A stretch of DNA of 64,000 nucleotides from Francisella sp. LA112445 (GCF_012224145.1 NZ_CP041030.1:1612001-1676000); one strand, 5' to 3'; positions 46,774-57,041 are shown, counted from the first letter of the stretch. Notes: generated from the sequence alone by a model not told the origin. Made by a program: numbers and translations.

Positions 46774-47970
46774 ATGATAATAAAAAAAGATAGTAAACTA
46801 TTCCTGTTGACCTTAGCTTTTTTAGCTATGCTACCACCGTTTGCGGTAAATACTTATGCGCCTGCTATTCCCGATATTGCAAATCATTTTAATGTACAAC
46901 CTAGTGATGTAATTTTTACATTTACAACATATTTTATTGGATTTTCAATCGGTATGCTCTTATGGGGATCTCTATCGGATAAATATGGTAGAAAACGTTG
47001 CCTAATTTCAGGAATGTTTCTATATATAGTAAGCACTTTTCTATGTGCTCATAGTCAAAGTTTCTCACAGCTTGCAATATTTCGATTAATTCAAGGTTTA
47101 ACTGATTCATCTGGAACTGTAATAGCATTAGCTATTGCAAGAGATTGTTACAATGGCAAGAAATTAACAAATACTATTGCAACTCTATCAATAATAATGC
47201 TAATCTCACCGATGATTTCACCAATGATAGGAACGGGCTTAATAGTTTTAACATCTAGTTGGCAGAGTTCGTTTCATTTTTTATCTACATTTGGCGTATT
47301 ATTACTAATTCTATGTAGTCTATTACCTGAAACTCATCATATTGAACAAAGACAAAGATCTATAAAAAAACTACTCACTGCCTATTTTTGTCATTTTAAA
47401 AATATAAAGTTTATAGCATATACTATTTGTTCTGGACTTTTATTTGCTGCCTTTTTTAGCTATGTTGGAGCTGCTTCAATTATCTACCTTAAAGTTTACA
47501 ATACTGGATATGCTTTATATGTGATCTATTTTGCAATAACTGTAATTGGACTAATATTGGCAAATTTTACTTTAAAAAAACTTAGCGAATCATTTCCATT
47601 AAAAGTCTTCTCATATGCTGGACTTAGCATATCTCTTGCTGGAGTATTAATGATGCTGTTATATAACCATAGTGGCTTTAATCATGCATATATTTTTATG
47701 ATTATAATGCTAGCCATATGCTATGGTGTGAGTCTAAGTTCAACATCACTTTTAAGCGAATCATTACAACTAGTCTCAATCAATTTTGGATCTGCTACTG
47801 CTTTAAATAACTTTTTCAAATTCTCATTAGCTGGATTCGCGAACTTTATAATGAGTTTTTCTGCTGGACATAAATTACTATCAAACCTCCCAATACAACA
47901 GTTAACTATTATTCTAATTACAGTAGCTACACTGTATATAGTTAAGTTCACAAAAGGAGCTAATAATTAA
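46774..47970 (+). CDS. Bcr/CflA-type MFS drug transporter, copy 2
   Basis: A 398-residue MFS protein paralogous to the one at 44776. Shared blocks include PFAVNTYAPAIPDIANHF, WGSLSDKYGRKRCL, TDSSGTVIALAIARDCYNGKK and LLPETHHIEQRQRS. Differences cluster in the C-terminal helices and loops, so the two may transport different compounds. Its end overlaps the convergent rlmB gene by four bases. Ribosome site AAAGGATT precedes the ATG. Confidence 0.88.
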   Translation: MIIKKDSKLFLLTLAFLAMLPPFAVNTYAPAIPDIANHFNVQPSDVIFTFTTYFIGFSIGMLLWGSLSDKYGRKRCLISGMFLYIVSTFLCAHSQSFSQLAIFRLIQGLTDSSGTVIALAIARDCYNGKKLTNTIATLSIIMLISPMISPMIGTGLIVLTSSWQSSFHFLSTFGVLLLILCSLLPETHHIEQRQRSIKKLLTAYFCHFKNIKFIAYTICSGLLFAAFFSYVGAASIIYLKVYNTGYALYVIYFAITVIGLILANFTLKKLSESFPLKVFSYAGLSISLAGVLMMLLYNHSGFNHAYIFMIIMLAICYGVSLSSTSLLSESLQLVSINFGSATALNNFFKFSLAGFANFIMSFSAGHKLLSNLPIQQLTIILITVATLYIVKFTKGANN

Positions 47971-48707
47971 ATTCTTTGTCTTACAGTTTCATATAAAGCA
48001 ATACCAGTAGCTACAGAGACATTTAAGCTTGAAACCTCACCAAACATTGGTAGTTTAGCTAAAAAGTCACAGCTTGCTTTAGTACGCTGACGCATACCAC
48101 TTCCTTCTGCACCTGCAATTATCGCAATAGAGTCACTTAAATTCATATCATATAAACTCTCATCTGCTTCACCAGCTAGACCAATAATCCAAACACCCAG
48201 TTCTTTTAGCTTTTCAATTGCCCTAGCTAAGTTTGTAACTACCATTATTTTTGTATGCTCGGCAGCTCCACAAGCCACTTTTTTGACTGTCGCATTTATC
48301 GGCGCACTATTATCTTTAGGTACAATAATAAAATCGACTCCAGCAGAGTGAGCACTACGAATACACGCACCAAAATTATGAGGATCCTGAACACTGTCTA
48401 ATATTAAGATAAAGGTATTTTTATCCTCAGGTATTAGATTTTTTATATCCTTTTCTGTATATGTTTTAAAATCATTTTTCTCTATTGCAAAAATATTTTG
48501 ATGATTAGCATCTTTTCTTATACGACCCGGTAATGCTTTAAAGTTATCAATAAAAGTGATCTTAATATTTTTTATCTCTGCATTAGAGATAATACTCTCT
48601 ATTTTAGGATTAATACTCTGCTGTTTTTTAAATACAATCACTTCTTTAGCTTGATTTGACTCTACCAAACTATCAACTGCATGTATTCCATAAATTAAAC
48701 TACTCAC
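47967..48707 (-). CDS. rlmB: 23S rRNA (guanosine-2'-O-)-methyltransferase RlmB
   Basis: A SPOUT methyltransferase of 246 residues. An L30e-like N-terminal domain (YGIHAVDSLVES) is followed by the knot motifs LILDSVQDPHNFGACIRSAHSAGVD, AIIAGAEGSGMRQRT and SSLNVSVATGIALYE. RlmB methylates G2251 in the peptidyl-transferase region. It directly follows mpl on the minus strand with no gap. Confidence 0.94.
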   Translation of the reverse strand: MSSLIYGIHAVDSLVESNQAKEVIVFKKQQSINPKIESIISNAEIKNIKITFIDNFKALPGRIRKDANHQNIFAIEKNDFKTYTEKDIKNLIPEDKNTFILILDSVQDPHNFGACIRSAHSAGVDFIIVPKDNSAPINATVKKVACGAAEHTKIMVVTNLARAIEKLKELGVWIIGLAGEADESLYDMNLSDSIAIIAGAEGSGMRQRTKASCDFLAKLPMFGEVSSLNVSVATGIALYETVRQRI

Positions 48708-50072
48708 CTATGCCTCCACAAGCTCAACTAGCTTTTCTCTTAAACCATCAAATGAACCATTACTCATCATAACAATCTGAATATTACTATTTTGATGTTT
48801 AATTATTAAGTCTTTAATATTTTTAATAAAATCTTCTACATTAGTCATAAAACTAACATTATTAGAATTCTTCAAAAGCTCTTTAGCATTCCACTTTAAT
48901 AAACTATGGTTATATAAAAGGACCTGATCTGCATCAACTATAGCCATAGGGAGATTATCTTTGTTATCACCTTGTCTCATAGTATTTGAACGAGGATCAA
49001 TTAAAGCCAAAATATAAGCTTTTGGATCCTTGTTACGTACAGCTTCTATAGTTAGCTTTATAGATGTTGGATGATGAGCAAAATCATCATACAAAGTAAT
49101 ATTATCTTTATTAGATAAGACTTCTAAACGTCTTTTAACACCTTTAAAACTCGCTAAAGCTTTTTTAATATCATCATCTGAGATATTTAGCTGCTTTGCT
49201 ACAGCATAAGCACTCATCGCATTTAATGCATTATGTTCACCTATTAATCCCCATGAGATATCTACATTTTTGTGATCATTACTCAGCTTAAACTCAGAGA
49301 AATCAGGTAAGTTTTCGCGAATATGAATACCTTCATATGAATTAATCTTTGTAGTTTCAGACCAACAACCCATAGCTATAATATTTTGTACATTCTTATC
49401 TGCTGCATTATAGATAATATTCGCATTAGCTGGCATTTTTCTAATAAGCTGATGAAACTGCCAATATATAGCATCAATATCCTTAAAAATATCAGCATGA
49501 TCATATTCAATATTATTTATAACAAAAATACTCGGGGCATAATGTATTAATTTTGAACGTTTATCAAAAAAGGCCGTATCATACTCATCTGCTTCTATAA
49601 CAAAATACTCAGAATCAGTATAACGTGACGAAACACCAAAATCACTACTTACACCACCAACCAAAAAGTTAGGATTTAGACCTGCTTGTTCAAGAACCTT
49701 TATAGTCATTGTTGTAGTAGTGGTTTTACCATGAGTTCCAGCTATTGCAATAACCTTTTTATATTTAAGAATATTTTGGTATAACCATTCTGGACCTGAA
49801 AAGTAATTTAGTTTATCTTCAAGAATCTTTTCTATTATTGGCATTCCTCTTGTCATAATATTACCAATAATAATTTCATCTGGATTTATATCTAACTGTG
49901 AGCAATCAAACCCTTGTAATATTTCAATTCCTTGAGATTCAAGATATGTGCTCATCGGAGGATATACATTAGTATCAGATCCTGTAACTTTATAGCCTTT
50001 TTGTTTTGCTAAAACAGCTAAAGAGCCCATAAAAGTCCCACAGATACCTAAGATATGAATATGTTTTGACAT
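48708..50072 (-). CDS. mpl: UDP-MurNAc:L-Ala-gamma-D-Glu-meso-DAP ligase Mpl
   Basis: A Mur ligase of 454 residues used in murein recycling; it joins recovered tripeptide to UDP-MurNAc. It has the ILGICGTFMGSLAVLAKQKGYKVTGSD nucleotide region, the ATP loop AGTHGKTTTTT, EADEYDTAFFDKRSK and YDDFAHHPTSI. The EYDTAFFDKRSKL sequence separates Mpl from MurC. Its stop abuts rlmB, so the two are likely one transcript. Confidence 0.95.
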   Translation of the reverse strand: MSKHIHILGICGTFMGSLAVLAKQKGYKVTGSDTNVYPPMSTYLESQGIEILQGFDCSQLDINPDEIIIGNIMTRGMPIIEKILEDKLNYFSGPEWLYQNILKYKKVIAIAGTHGKTTTTTMTIKVLEQAGLNPNFLVGGVSSDFGVSSRYTDSEYFVIEADEYDTAFFDKRSKLIHYAPSIFVINNIEYDHADIFKDIDAIYWQFHQLIRKMPANANIIYNAADKNVQNIIAMGCWSETTKINSYEGIHIRENLPDFSEFKLSNDHKNVDISWGLIGEHNALNAMSAYAVAKQLNISDDDIKKALASFKGVKRRLEVLSNKDNITLYDDFAHHPTSIKLTIEAVRNKDPKAYILALIDPRSNTMRQGDNKDNLPMAIVDADQVLLYNHSLLKWNAKELLKNSNNVSFMTNVEDFIKNIKDLIIKHQNSNIQIVMMSNGSFDGLREKLVELVEA

Positions 50073-50252
50073 TAATTGATTTTAAGCATTTACAAAATTT
50101 GCTAAATTATAGCAGTTTATAATTTTTAAATATACTTGTAGTTTATTTATACTTTATAGCTTAAGCAATCTAGCTCGTTTAATAGATTATCTTGGTATTA
50201 CAAAAATTATTATTTATACTTATATCAAGATTTAAATGTCTGAGGATAAATT

Positions 50253-50879
50253 ATGTTTATCGAGTTTGCTCTGGAAAGTAAAGTTCTTAAATTTGGGGAG
50301 TTTACTCTAAAATCAGGACGTATAAGTCCATATTTTTTTAATGCTGGTTTGTTTAACTCTGGTAGTCAGCTTGCAACATTAGCAGATTATTATGCTCAAA
50401 AAATTGCTCAAAGTAATATTAAGTACGATGTTTTATTTGGCCCTGCATATAAAGGAATCCCTTTGGTAGCTGCTATTTCAACAGTTTTGGCTCTCAAATA
50501 TAATATTGATATCCCCTATGCTTTTGATCGCAAAGAGGCTAAAGCTCATGGCGAGGGTGGTGTTTTTGTTGGCGCTGATATGACAGATAAAAAAGTCTTG
50601 TTAGTTGATGATGTAATGACAGCTGGTACAGCTTTTTATGAATCATATGATAAACTTAAAACAATAAATGCAGAAATTGCAGGCGTTGTACTGTCGATCG
50701 ACCGCCAAGAAAAAGCTAAAGATAGTAATATTTCAGCGACAAAAAAGATCTCTCAAGACTTTAATATACCTGTGCTAGCTGTGACAAACTTTGAAAGCAT
50801 CTTTGAGTATGTTAAAGAGAATCTTGATAAAGAGATGATTAATAAATTTAAAGATTACCGTAAAAAATATGGCTCATAA
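50253..50879 (+). CDS. pyrE: Orotate phosphoribosyltransferase
   Basis: A phosphoribosyltransferase of 208 residues that makes OMP from orotate and PRPP. It shows FTLKSGRISPYFFNAGLF, FGPAYKGIPL, FDRKEAKAHGEGG with the flexible loop, and the PRPP-binding motif VLLVDDVMTAGTA. GAGG lies upstream of the ATG. The 3' end overlaps lpxH by 11 bases, which indicates coupling. Confidence 0.96.
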   Translation: MFIEFALESKVLKFGEFTLKSGRISPYFFNAGLFNSGSQLATLADYYAQKIAQSNIKYDVLFGPAYKGIPLVAAISTVLALKYNIDIPYAFDRKEAKAHGEGGVFVGADMTDKKVLLVDDVMTAGTAFYESYDKLKTINAEIAGVVLSIDRQEKAKDSNISATKKISQDFNIPVLAVTNFESIFEYVKENLDKEMINKFKDYRKKYGS

Positions 50880-51582
50880 TAAAGATATATATATAATCGC
50901 AGATTTACACCTAAATATTTCTCATGTTGAGACTGCTGAAGTATTTAAAAAGTTCATAGAAAGTATCTCATCTGAAAATAATTGTCTTTATATTCTCGGT
51001 GATTTTTTTGATTATTGGATAGGTGATGATCATACAGATGAGTTTTATCACCAAATTACAGGATATCTAAAACAAGCTCATGATAAAGGTTTAGAAATCT
51101 TTTTTATGCACGGTAATCGCGATTTTCTAATTGGTAAAAAGTTTACTCAGCAAAGTGGTGTTAAATTAATCAAAGATCCATATTATTTAGATATTGCTAA
51201 TGAAAAAATAGTTTTAGCTCATGGGGATCGTATGTGTGGCGATGATAAAAGCTATTTGTTTTATAGATCTCTAGCTAGAAATAGAGTTTTACAATTCATA
51301 TTTTTAAAACTACCACTCTTTTTCCGTCAAAGACTAGCTAAAACAGCCCGTAGCCATAGCTATTCTAAAAACACCCAAAAGCCAAATATTGATGTCACGG
51401 CAAAAGCTATCAACAAGTATCGTAAAGATTGTGATATTGTGATTCATGGTCATACCCATAAAATGGCTATACACACCAATAATGACTATACTAGATACGT
51501 ATTAGGAGATTGGTTTAAAAATGGTAATTATATAAAAATATCTAAAAATGGTGACATAACACAAGTCACTAGTATCAGCTAA
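50869..51582 (+). CDS. lpxH: UDP-2,3-diacylglucosamine diphosphatase LpxH
   Basis: A calcineurin-like phosphoesterase of 237 residues that makes lipid X in lipid A synthesis. The metal ligands are in order: IADLHL, ILGDFFDYWIGDD, MHGNRDFLIG, LAHGDRMC, and IHGHTHKMA. The GDD and HGNRDFL segments match LpxH more than LpxG or LpxI. It begins inside the pyrE coding region. Confidence 0.94.
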   Translation: MAHNKDIYIIADLHLNISHVETAEVFKKFIESISSENNCLYILGDFFDYWIGDDHTDEFYHQITGYLKQAHDKGLEIFFMHGNRDFLIGKKFTQQSGVKLIKDPYYLDIANEKIVLAHGDRMCGDDKSYLFYRSLARNRVLQFIFLKLPLFFRQRLAKTARSHSYSKNTQKPNIDVTAKAINKYRKDCDIVIHGHTHKMAIHTNNDYTRYVLGDWFKNGNYIKISKNGDITQVTSIS

Positions 51583-51675
51583 ATAAATTAATAAATACTT
51601 TGAATAAATTGCTATCATATTCTATTCTACTTAATATAACTCTCTAGTTTTTTAGATAATATAAGGAGTAGAATA

Positions 51676-52194
51676 ATGTTAAAAAAATCATTAATTACTT
51701 TTTCGAGTCTAATTGGATTATCATCTATCTCAATGGCCGCCGATTTTAATGACTATCAAGATTCTGCTGGAGCGACTCTACTTCCTATAATATTTCTAGT
51801 ATTCTTTGCTATCTACATATTTATTTCTGTTAGATATATCATGTCGCAACAGAGCTTATCTAATGCTTATAGTGATGCCAACCAAACAGATAAAATTAGT
51901 GGTGCGTGGTTTTGGACTCAACTAATACCGCTATGGAATATGGTAGCTATTATCGTTTGTGTTACTAAAATATCTGAACAAGCAAAAACTTTCTCTCAGA
52001 ATACTGGCATAAAAGCAACTTATAATCCAACTTTGTTTTATTGCTATTTTGGCATTAGCTTCCTATCTATGATTCCTTTAATTGGCTTAGTTGCAATTTT
52101 AGCCTCTTTTATTCTTTGGATTATATTTTGGGTAAACCTGTCTTCTTCAAAAAAACAGGTTCTCGAACACATATCTCAAAGACTTTTGATTTAA
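51676..52194 (+). CDS. Hypothetical membrane protein with signal peptide (DUF4328-like)
   Basis: A 172-residue protein. A signal peptide ends about SISMA at residue 21, followed by four hydrophobic helices. The segment AWFWTQLIPLWNMVAIIV resembles the WxxxPxxN core of DUF4328-type membrane proteins. AAGGAGTAGAATA precedes the ATG and is a strong ribosome site. The role is unknown. A paired-hairpin element follows it. Confidence 0.65.
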   Translation: MLKKSLITFSSLIGLSSISMAADFNDYQDSAGATLLPIIFLVFFAIYIFISVRYIMSQQSLSNAYSDANQTDKISGAWFWTQLIPLWNMVAIIVCVTKISEQAKTFSQNTGIKATYNPTLFYCYFGISFLSMIPLIGLVAILASFILWIIFWVNLSSSKKQVLEHISQRLLI

Positions 52195-52203
52195 TGACTT
52201 GCT

Positions 52204-52272
52204 GTTATTTCCCCACGAAGACAGAAATATCTTAAATAACCAGGAGATCCCCGTGTCAAGCACGAGGATGAC
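52204..52272. repeat. Paired-hairpin intergenic element, copy B (degenerate)
   Basis: A 69-bp element from GTTAT to ATGAC. The right hairpin is ATCCCCGTG-TCAAG-CACGAGGAT (52247-52269) with one mismatch. The left arm keeps only ATTTC/GAAAT around CCCCACGAAGACA and is decayed. The TCAAG loop and ATGAC end match copy C at 63004-63083. It lies between two convergent genes; the right hairpin is followed by a short T run and may terminate the upstream gene. Confidence 0.6.
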
Positions 52273-52365
52273 AATGATTTTTATAGAGTTCTATTATTGA
52301 TAATGTTAAATTATGGTTTTCAAATAATATTCTACAAGTAAATAGTAAGTTATATATTTATTGGA

Positions 52366-53652
52366 TTAAATATCAAAAGCCTTTGAGTAAACTTCACAAA
52401 GCTCATTCATAGACTTATCTATTGATACTTTATGTTGCTTTTTATCTAATAATTGCTGTAACGCTTCTGTTGGAGCAACTTCTATATCTAATACCGGCTC
52501 AATAACAGATTCAAATTTAGCTGGATGCGCTGTAGCTACAATTATATAATCTTTGTTGCTATCACTTTGCTTTCTAGCTACAAAGCCAGTTGCTGTATGA
52601 GGACAAACAATTTCGTTATATTGTTTATATACTTGCTTTATTTCATCCTTTATTTCGGCATCTGATACACACGTAGCTTTTATATTATTTTTGAAATTCT
52701 CATAATTACCTAACAGATATAATAATCTCTCAAAATTACTAGGATTACCAACATCCATTGCATTTGCTAAAGTCTCGACACTAGCTCTTGGATTAAATTC
52801 ACCTGTATTTAAATAGTCTATGACAGTATCATTTGCATTTAAGCTCATTGATATTTCATCGATTGGGAAGCCCATTTGCTTAGCCCAAAAAGCAGCTGTT
52901 ATATTACCAATATTTCCAGATGGTACAATATAGTTAGCTTTTTTACCAGTTTGTAGATAATACTGCCATGAAGTATATGCATAATAAGTTGATTGAGGTA
53001 GCAATCTACCAATATTTATACTATTTGATGTATTTAGTTTTGTCTTATCTGTCCACCAAGATGTCTTGAAGGCTTCTTTTACCAGTGCTTGACAGTCATC
53101 AAATACACCCTCAACTTCTACAGCTTGGATATTATCACCCCAACAAGTTATTTGTTTTTCCTGTCTCTTAGATATTTTATCTTTAGGAAACATCACTACC
53201 ACTCGGATATTGCTCTTACCATGAAATGCTGCTGCTACAGCAGATCCAGTATCACCAGAAGTTGCAACTAATATAGTAAAAGGTTTATCACTATTGATAG
53301 AGCTTAAACAATTTGCTAAAAACCTTGCACCAAAGTCCTTAAATGACAAAGTTGGACCATGAAAAAGTTCTAAAATAGAAGTATTATCATCCAATCTTTT
53401 TACTGGCACTGCAAAAGTAAATGCATTTTTACAGATTTTATCTAATGAACTTTCTAGCTCATCACCCTTAAAAAACTCTCTTAATGTATTTGCAGCAAAC
53501 TCAGCATAGCTTATATTTTCATCAAAGTTCTGCCAATTAACTGTTGGGAATCTTTCTGGGACAAATAATCCACCATCAGGAGCTAACCCTGACTGCATAG
53601 CCTCACTTAGTGAAACTTTAATATCTTTATCTCTTGTACTAATAAAATTCAT
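52366..53652 (-). CDS. thrC: Threonine synthase
   Basis: A PLP enzyme of 428 residues that makes threonine from O-phosphohomoserine. The PLP lysine is in LSFKDFGARFLA, and VATSGDTGSAVAAAF and IPSGNIGNITAAFWAK-type glycine loops bind phosphate. The N-terminal STRDKDIKVSLSEAMQSGLAPDGGLFVPE is typical. It is the last gene of thrA-thrB-thrC. Confidence 0.95.
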   Translation of the reverse strand: MNFISTRDKDIKVSLSEAMQSGLAPDGGLFVPERFPTVNWQNFDENISYAEFAANTLREFFKGDELESSLDKICKNAFTFAVPVKRLDDNTSILELFHGPTLSFKDFGARFLANCLSSINSDKPFTILVATSGDTGSAVAAAFHGKSNIRVVVMFPKDKISKRQEKQITCWGDNIQAVEVEGVFDDCQALVKEAFKTSWWTDKTKLNTSNSINIGRLLPQSTYYAYTSWQYYLQTGKKANYIVPSGNIGNITAAFWAKQMGFPIDEISMSLNANDTVIDYLNTGEFNPRASVETLANAMDVGNPSNFERLLYLLGNYENFKNNIKATCVSDAEIKDEIKQVYKQYNEIVCPHTATGFVARKQSDSNKDYIIVATAHPAKFESVIEPVLDIEVAPTEALQQLLDKKQHKVSIDKSMNELCEVYSKAFDI

Positions 53653-53667
53653 AGTTAATAACCTTTA

Positions 53668-54618
53668 CTACCCTTTCTCTAATATATATGCACCTTTGTC
53701 ACTCATAGTGCTAATCCAACTGTCAGACTTTAAGTTAAATTCATTAAATTTATTTTGCATAGCTTGGCTAACTTTTGCAATATTATCTTCTGTTGCCAGT
53801 GCAAACATTGTAGGTCCAGATCCTGATATCCCACATCCAAGTGCACCAGCATTATATGCAGCATTTTTGACATCATAAAAACCAGTAATTAATTTTGCTC
53901 TTCTTGGCTCAACAAGTATATCTTTTAAGTTATCACTTAATAAATCTAAATCTTTTGTATACAAAGCACTTATTACTGAAGCTAAACATGCACCATGCTT
54001 AACGATTGTTGATAAATCATATGGTTCTTTTAGAAGTTCTCTAGCTTGTTTTGTCTCGATTGATAAGTCAGGACAAACTATAGCCACTTTACAATCAGCA
54101 ATTGGTAACTGTATTTTTTTACATGGTTTTGAGCTTTGCAGTAAAACTAAACCACCGTACATACAAGGTACTGCGTTATCCCCATGATAAGCACCAGATA
54201 TAAGACTCTCACCATAGATCGCATAATCAACCAGCTCATCATATGATAATGGCTGTTCAAAGAAAGCATTCATAGCGACTAGCGCTGCTACTGAAGATGC
54301 TGCTGAGCCACCCATTCCTGAACCAAGAGTTATTCCCTTATGAATATAAACATCAAAGCCTATGTTTATATTTTTATCAGTTAAGAATTTTTTGATAACA
54401 GCTGTAGCAACATTTTTATCGCTATCATATGGAAGCTTATCTGCCCCTGTTGTACCAGATATTTGCTTTATAACTAAGTTATTATCATCTCTTTTGATAA
54501 GCTCTATAGTGTCACCTACGCCTTCTAAAGCAAAGCCTAACAGATCATAGCCAACCGCAAAATTAGCACTAGTAGCTGGCGCAAAAGCTTTAGCAAAATT
54601 TACATTCGCTAATTTCAT
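53668..54618 (-). CDS. thrB: Homoserine kinase
   Basis: A GHMP kinase of 316 residues that phosphorylates homoserine. The ATP loop is GITLGSGMGGSAASSVAA, with APATSANFAVGYDLLGFALEG at the N-terminus and the third motif AGALGCGISGSGPTMFAL near the C-terminus. It lies between thrA (two bases) and thrC (fifteen bases) in the threonine operon. Confidence 0.95.
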   Translation of the reverse strand: MKLANVNFAKAFAPATSANFAVGYDLLGFALEGVGDTIELIKRDDNNLVIKQISGTTGADKLPYDSDKNVATAVIKKFLTDKNINIGFDVYIHKGITLGSGMGGSAASSVAALVAMNAFFEQPLSYDELVDYAIYGESLISGAYHGDNAVPCMYGGLVLLQSSKPCKKIQLPIADCKVAIVCPDLSIETKQARELLKEPYDLSTIVKHGACLASVISALYTKDLDLLSDNLKDILVEPRRAKLITGFYDVKNAAYNAGALGCGISGSGPTMFALATEDNIAKVSQAMQNKFNEFNLKSDSWISTMSDKGAYILEKG

Positions 54619-54620
54619 AA

Positions 54621-57041
54621 TTATTTTTCTCTTATTACAGTTATAACATCACCGTAAACACCCGCAGCAGTTACTTCGATACCTGCACCAGCTCCTTGAA
54701 TAACCATTGGCTGTGTATATCTTTGTGTGTTTATCATTACTATATTATCAGTACCTTTAACATTAGCAAAGGGGCTAGCTTCATTATAAGCCTGAATACC
54801 AACATTTGCAGCTCCATTATTAATAGAGCCTACATAGTGCACCCCTGCTAGATCTTGTTTCTTCTCTTTTATTTGATTCATTATCTGATCATTAAATGTT
54901 GGCAGCTTTTCAAAGAACTCTTCAACGCTACATTCTCTAAGTTCTTCTGGAACTAAGTTTTCTACTGTTAGATCAGTTAAGCTAAGATTTAAGCCTATTT
55001 CTCTAGCTAAAATTATAGTCTTTCTAGCCACATCCATTCCAGATAAATCTTGACGTGGATCAGGCTCAGTATAACCAGCATCATATGCCATTTTTACAGC
55101 ATCTGAGAAGATCACACCATTGTTTAGCTGTGTAAATAAATAGCTTAATGTCCCAGAGAAAATACCACTAATTGCTTTAACCTGATCGCCACTTCGCACC
55201 ATACTCTGTAAAGTCGCAATAAGAGGTAACCCTGCACAAACATTTGTTTCATATAGAAACATAGAGCCACTCTCACCAGCAACCTTTCTTAATTCTTGAT
55301 AATAATCATAGTTACCAGAATTTGCGTATTTATTTGGTGTTACAATACTTATACCTTTTTGTAAGAAGTTAATATAACTTTTTGATACCTCTTCACTTGC
55401 AGTTGTATCAATAATGATTTTTTTAACTGCTGAAGCACGAGACATAAATTCTGCTAATTTCTCTAAATTTACTGGCTCGATATTTTCTTCAAGTAAAGTA
55501 TCTACATTTTCAAACAACAGATTTTCATATACAATTCTCATCTGCTTTGAATTAGTTGCTCCAATAAGTATAAGATTAATACCCTTTTCATACCATTTTT
55601 GATATGTTTGTTTCATTTGTTTGATAAACTCTTTACCAATATTTCCTGCCCCAATCACAGCAATAGCAATATCATCACTTATAGTATTATAATGACGATG
55701 CATTGCTTGAACGCCGCGTGCTTCATCTTCTGTTTTAACAGCAAAAGTAACACTTCGTTCCGATGATCCTTGCGCAATAGCATGTATATTTATATTTGCT
55801 AATCTAAGTGAGTTTACTAATTTTGCGAGTGATCCTGTTTTCGCTCTCATACCTTCACCAACAGCGGTAATTAACGAGTGATGTTTATGAACAACTATCT
55901 CCTCTATAAGATTGCTTTTTATTTCACTAGCAAATTCTTGCTTTAAAGTTTCTGTAGCCTTATCCGCATTTATGCTATCTATAGCAAAGCATATAGAATA
56001 CTCAGAGCTTGCTTGAGATATCATCATCACAGATATTTCGGCTTTTTCTAAAGCTCCAAATACTTTATATGATATACCTGATACCCCAATCATCCCAGCA
56101 CCTTGTACTCGAACTATAGCAACATCTGATACACTTGTTAAACCTTTAATAAGTCCTTGATTTTCATCTTTATCTGCACAAATCTTAGTACCTGGTTCTT
56201 CAGGAGCATAGCTACTTTTTATATAAATAGGAGTTCTCTCTAAAGCCATAGGTGTAATAGTCAGAGGATGAACAACAGATGCGCCAAAATAAGCTAACTC
56301 CAACGCCTCTTTATAAGTTAACTGAGTTAGAGGTTTTGCCTCTGGCACAACTTGAGGGTTTGCACTATATACACCTGCTACATCTGTCCAAATATATAGT
56401 TTCTCAGCTTGTAATAATTTTGCAAAGATTGCTGCTGAATAGTCACTACAGTTTAGACCTAAAATAGTTCTCTTACCATATTTATTCTGAGCAATAAACC
56501 CTGTTATAACATATACATCCGCTGGATTTTCTCTTTTGATAGTTTCAAGTTCTTCTAAACTTTTCTGCCAATTTACAGTAACAGGATAGCTACGATCATT
56601 AACAATCAAACAATCAGAAGCATCTATAAAGTATGCATTCTTACCTTTTGATTTTAAATATGCTGTTAAGATATTTGCTGACCATATTTCCCCAAACCCT
56701 AGAATAAAGAATCTTAAGTTATCAGCACAAAAGTTTGTAATAGTAATAGTATTTAATATATTTCTTATATTCCGTAAATCTCTAATAACTAAGGCTTTGA
56801 TAGTTGTATCTTCTGGAGTTAGCTCATTAATAATCTGAGTATGGTGCTCCAAAATCAGATTAAGTGTCTCATCGTAGTCACTACCTAGAATTGCTTGATC
56901 TATAGCTTTTTGCAAATTGCTCGTAGTTTTTGCTGATGCAGAAACAACCACAGCTTCATCATGACATTCTATAATATTAGACACATTTTTTATTTTTTCT
57001 GCTGTAGCGAGACTACTTCCTCCAAATTTATGTACTATCAT
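54621..57041 (-). CDS. thrA: Bifunctional aspartokinase-homoserine dehydrogenase I
   Basis: A fused enzyme of 806 residues. The N-terminal kinase begins VHKFGGSSLATAEKIKNV and has the FILGFGEIWSA and TRDVAG-type nucleotide and aspartate sites (WTDVAGVYSANP). Two ACT units lie around residues 310-460. The C-terminal dehydrogenase starts IAVIGAGNIGKEFIKQM and holds GIFSGTLSYLFTQL and GYTEPDPRQDLSGMDVARK. In related bacteria threonine inhibits both activities. No leader peptide with Thr/Ile codons is seen in the 95 bases before asd. Confidence 0.95.
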   Translation of the reverse strand: MIVHKFGGSSLATAEKIKNVSNIIECHDEAVVVSASAKTTSNLQKAIDQAILGSDYDETLNLILEHHTQIINELTPEDTTIKALVIRDLRNIRNILNTITITNFCADNLRFFILGFGEIWSANILTAYLKSKGKNAYFIDASDCLIVNDRSYPVTVNWQKSLEELETIKRENPADVYVITGFIAQNKYGKRTILGLNCSDYSAAIFAKLLQAEKLYIWTDVAGVYSANPQVVPEAKPLTQLTYKEALELAYFGASVVHPLTITPMALERTPIYIKSSYAPEEPGTKICADKDENQGLIKGLTSVSDVAIVRVQGAGMIGVSGISYKVFGALEKAEISVMMISQASSEYSICFAIDSINADKATETLKQEFASEIKSNLIEEIVVHKHHSLITAVGEGMRAKTGSLAKLVNSLRLANINIHAIAQGSSERSVTFAVKTEDEARGVQAMHRHYNTISDDIAIAVIGAGNIGKEFIKQMKQTYQKWYEKGINLILIGATNSKQMRIVYENLLFENVDTLLEENIEPVNLEKLAEFMSRASAVKKIIIDTTASEEVSKSYINFLQKGISIVTPNKYANSGNYDYYQELRKVAGESGSMFLYETNVCAGLPLIATLQSMVRSGDQVKAISGIFSGTLSYLFTQLNNGVIFSDAVKMAYDAGYTEPDPRQDLSGMDVARKTIILAREIGLNLSLTDLTVENLVPEELRECSVEEFFEKLPTFNDQIMNQIKEKKQDLAGVHYVGSINNGAANVGIQAYNEASPFANVKGTDNIVMINTQRYTQPMVIQGAGAGIEVTAAGVYGDVITVIREK

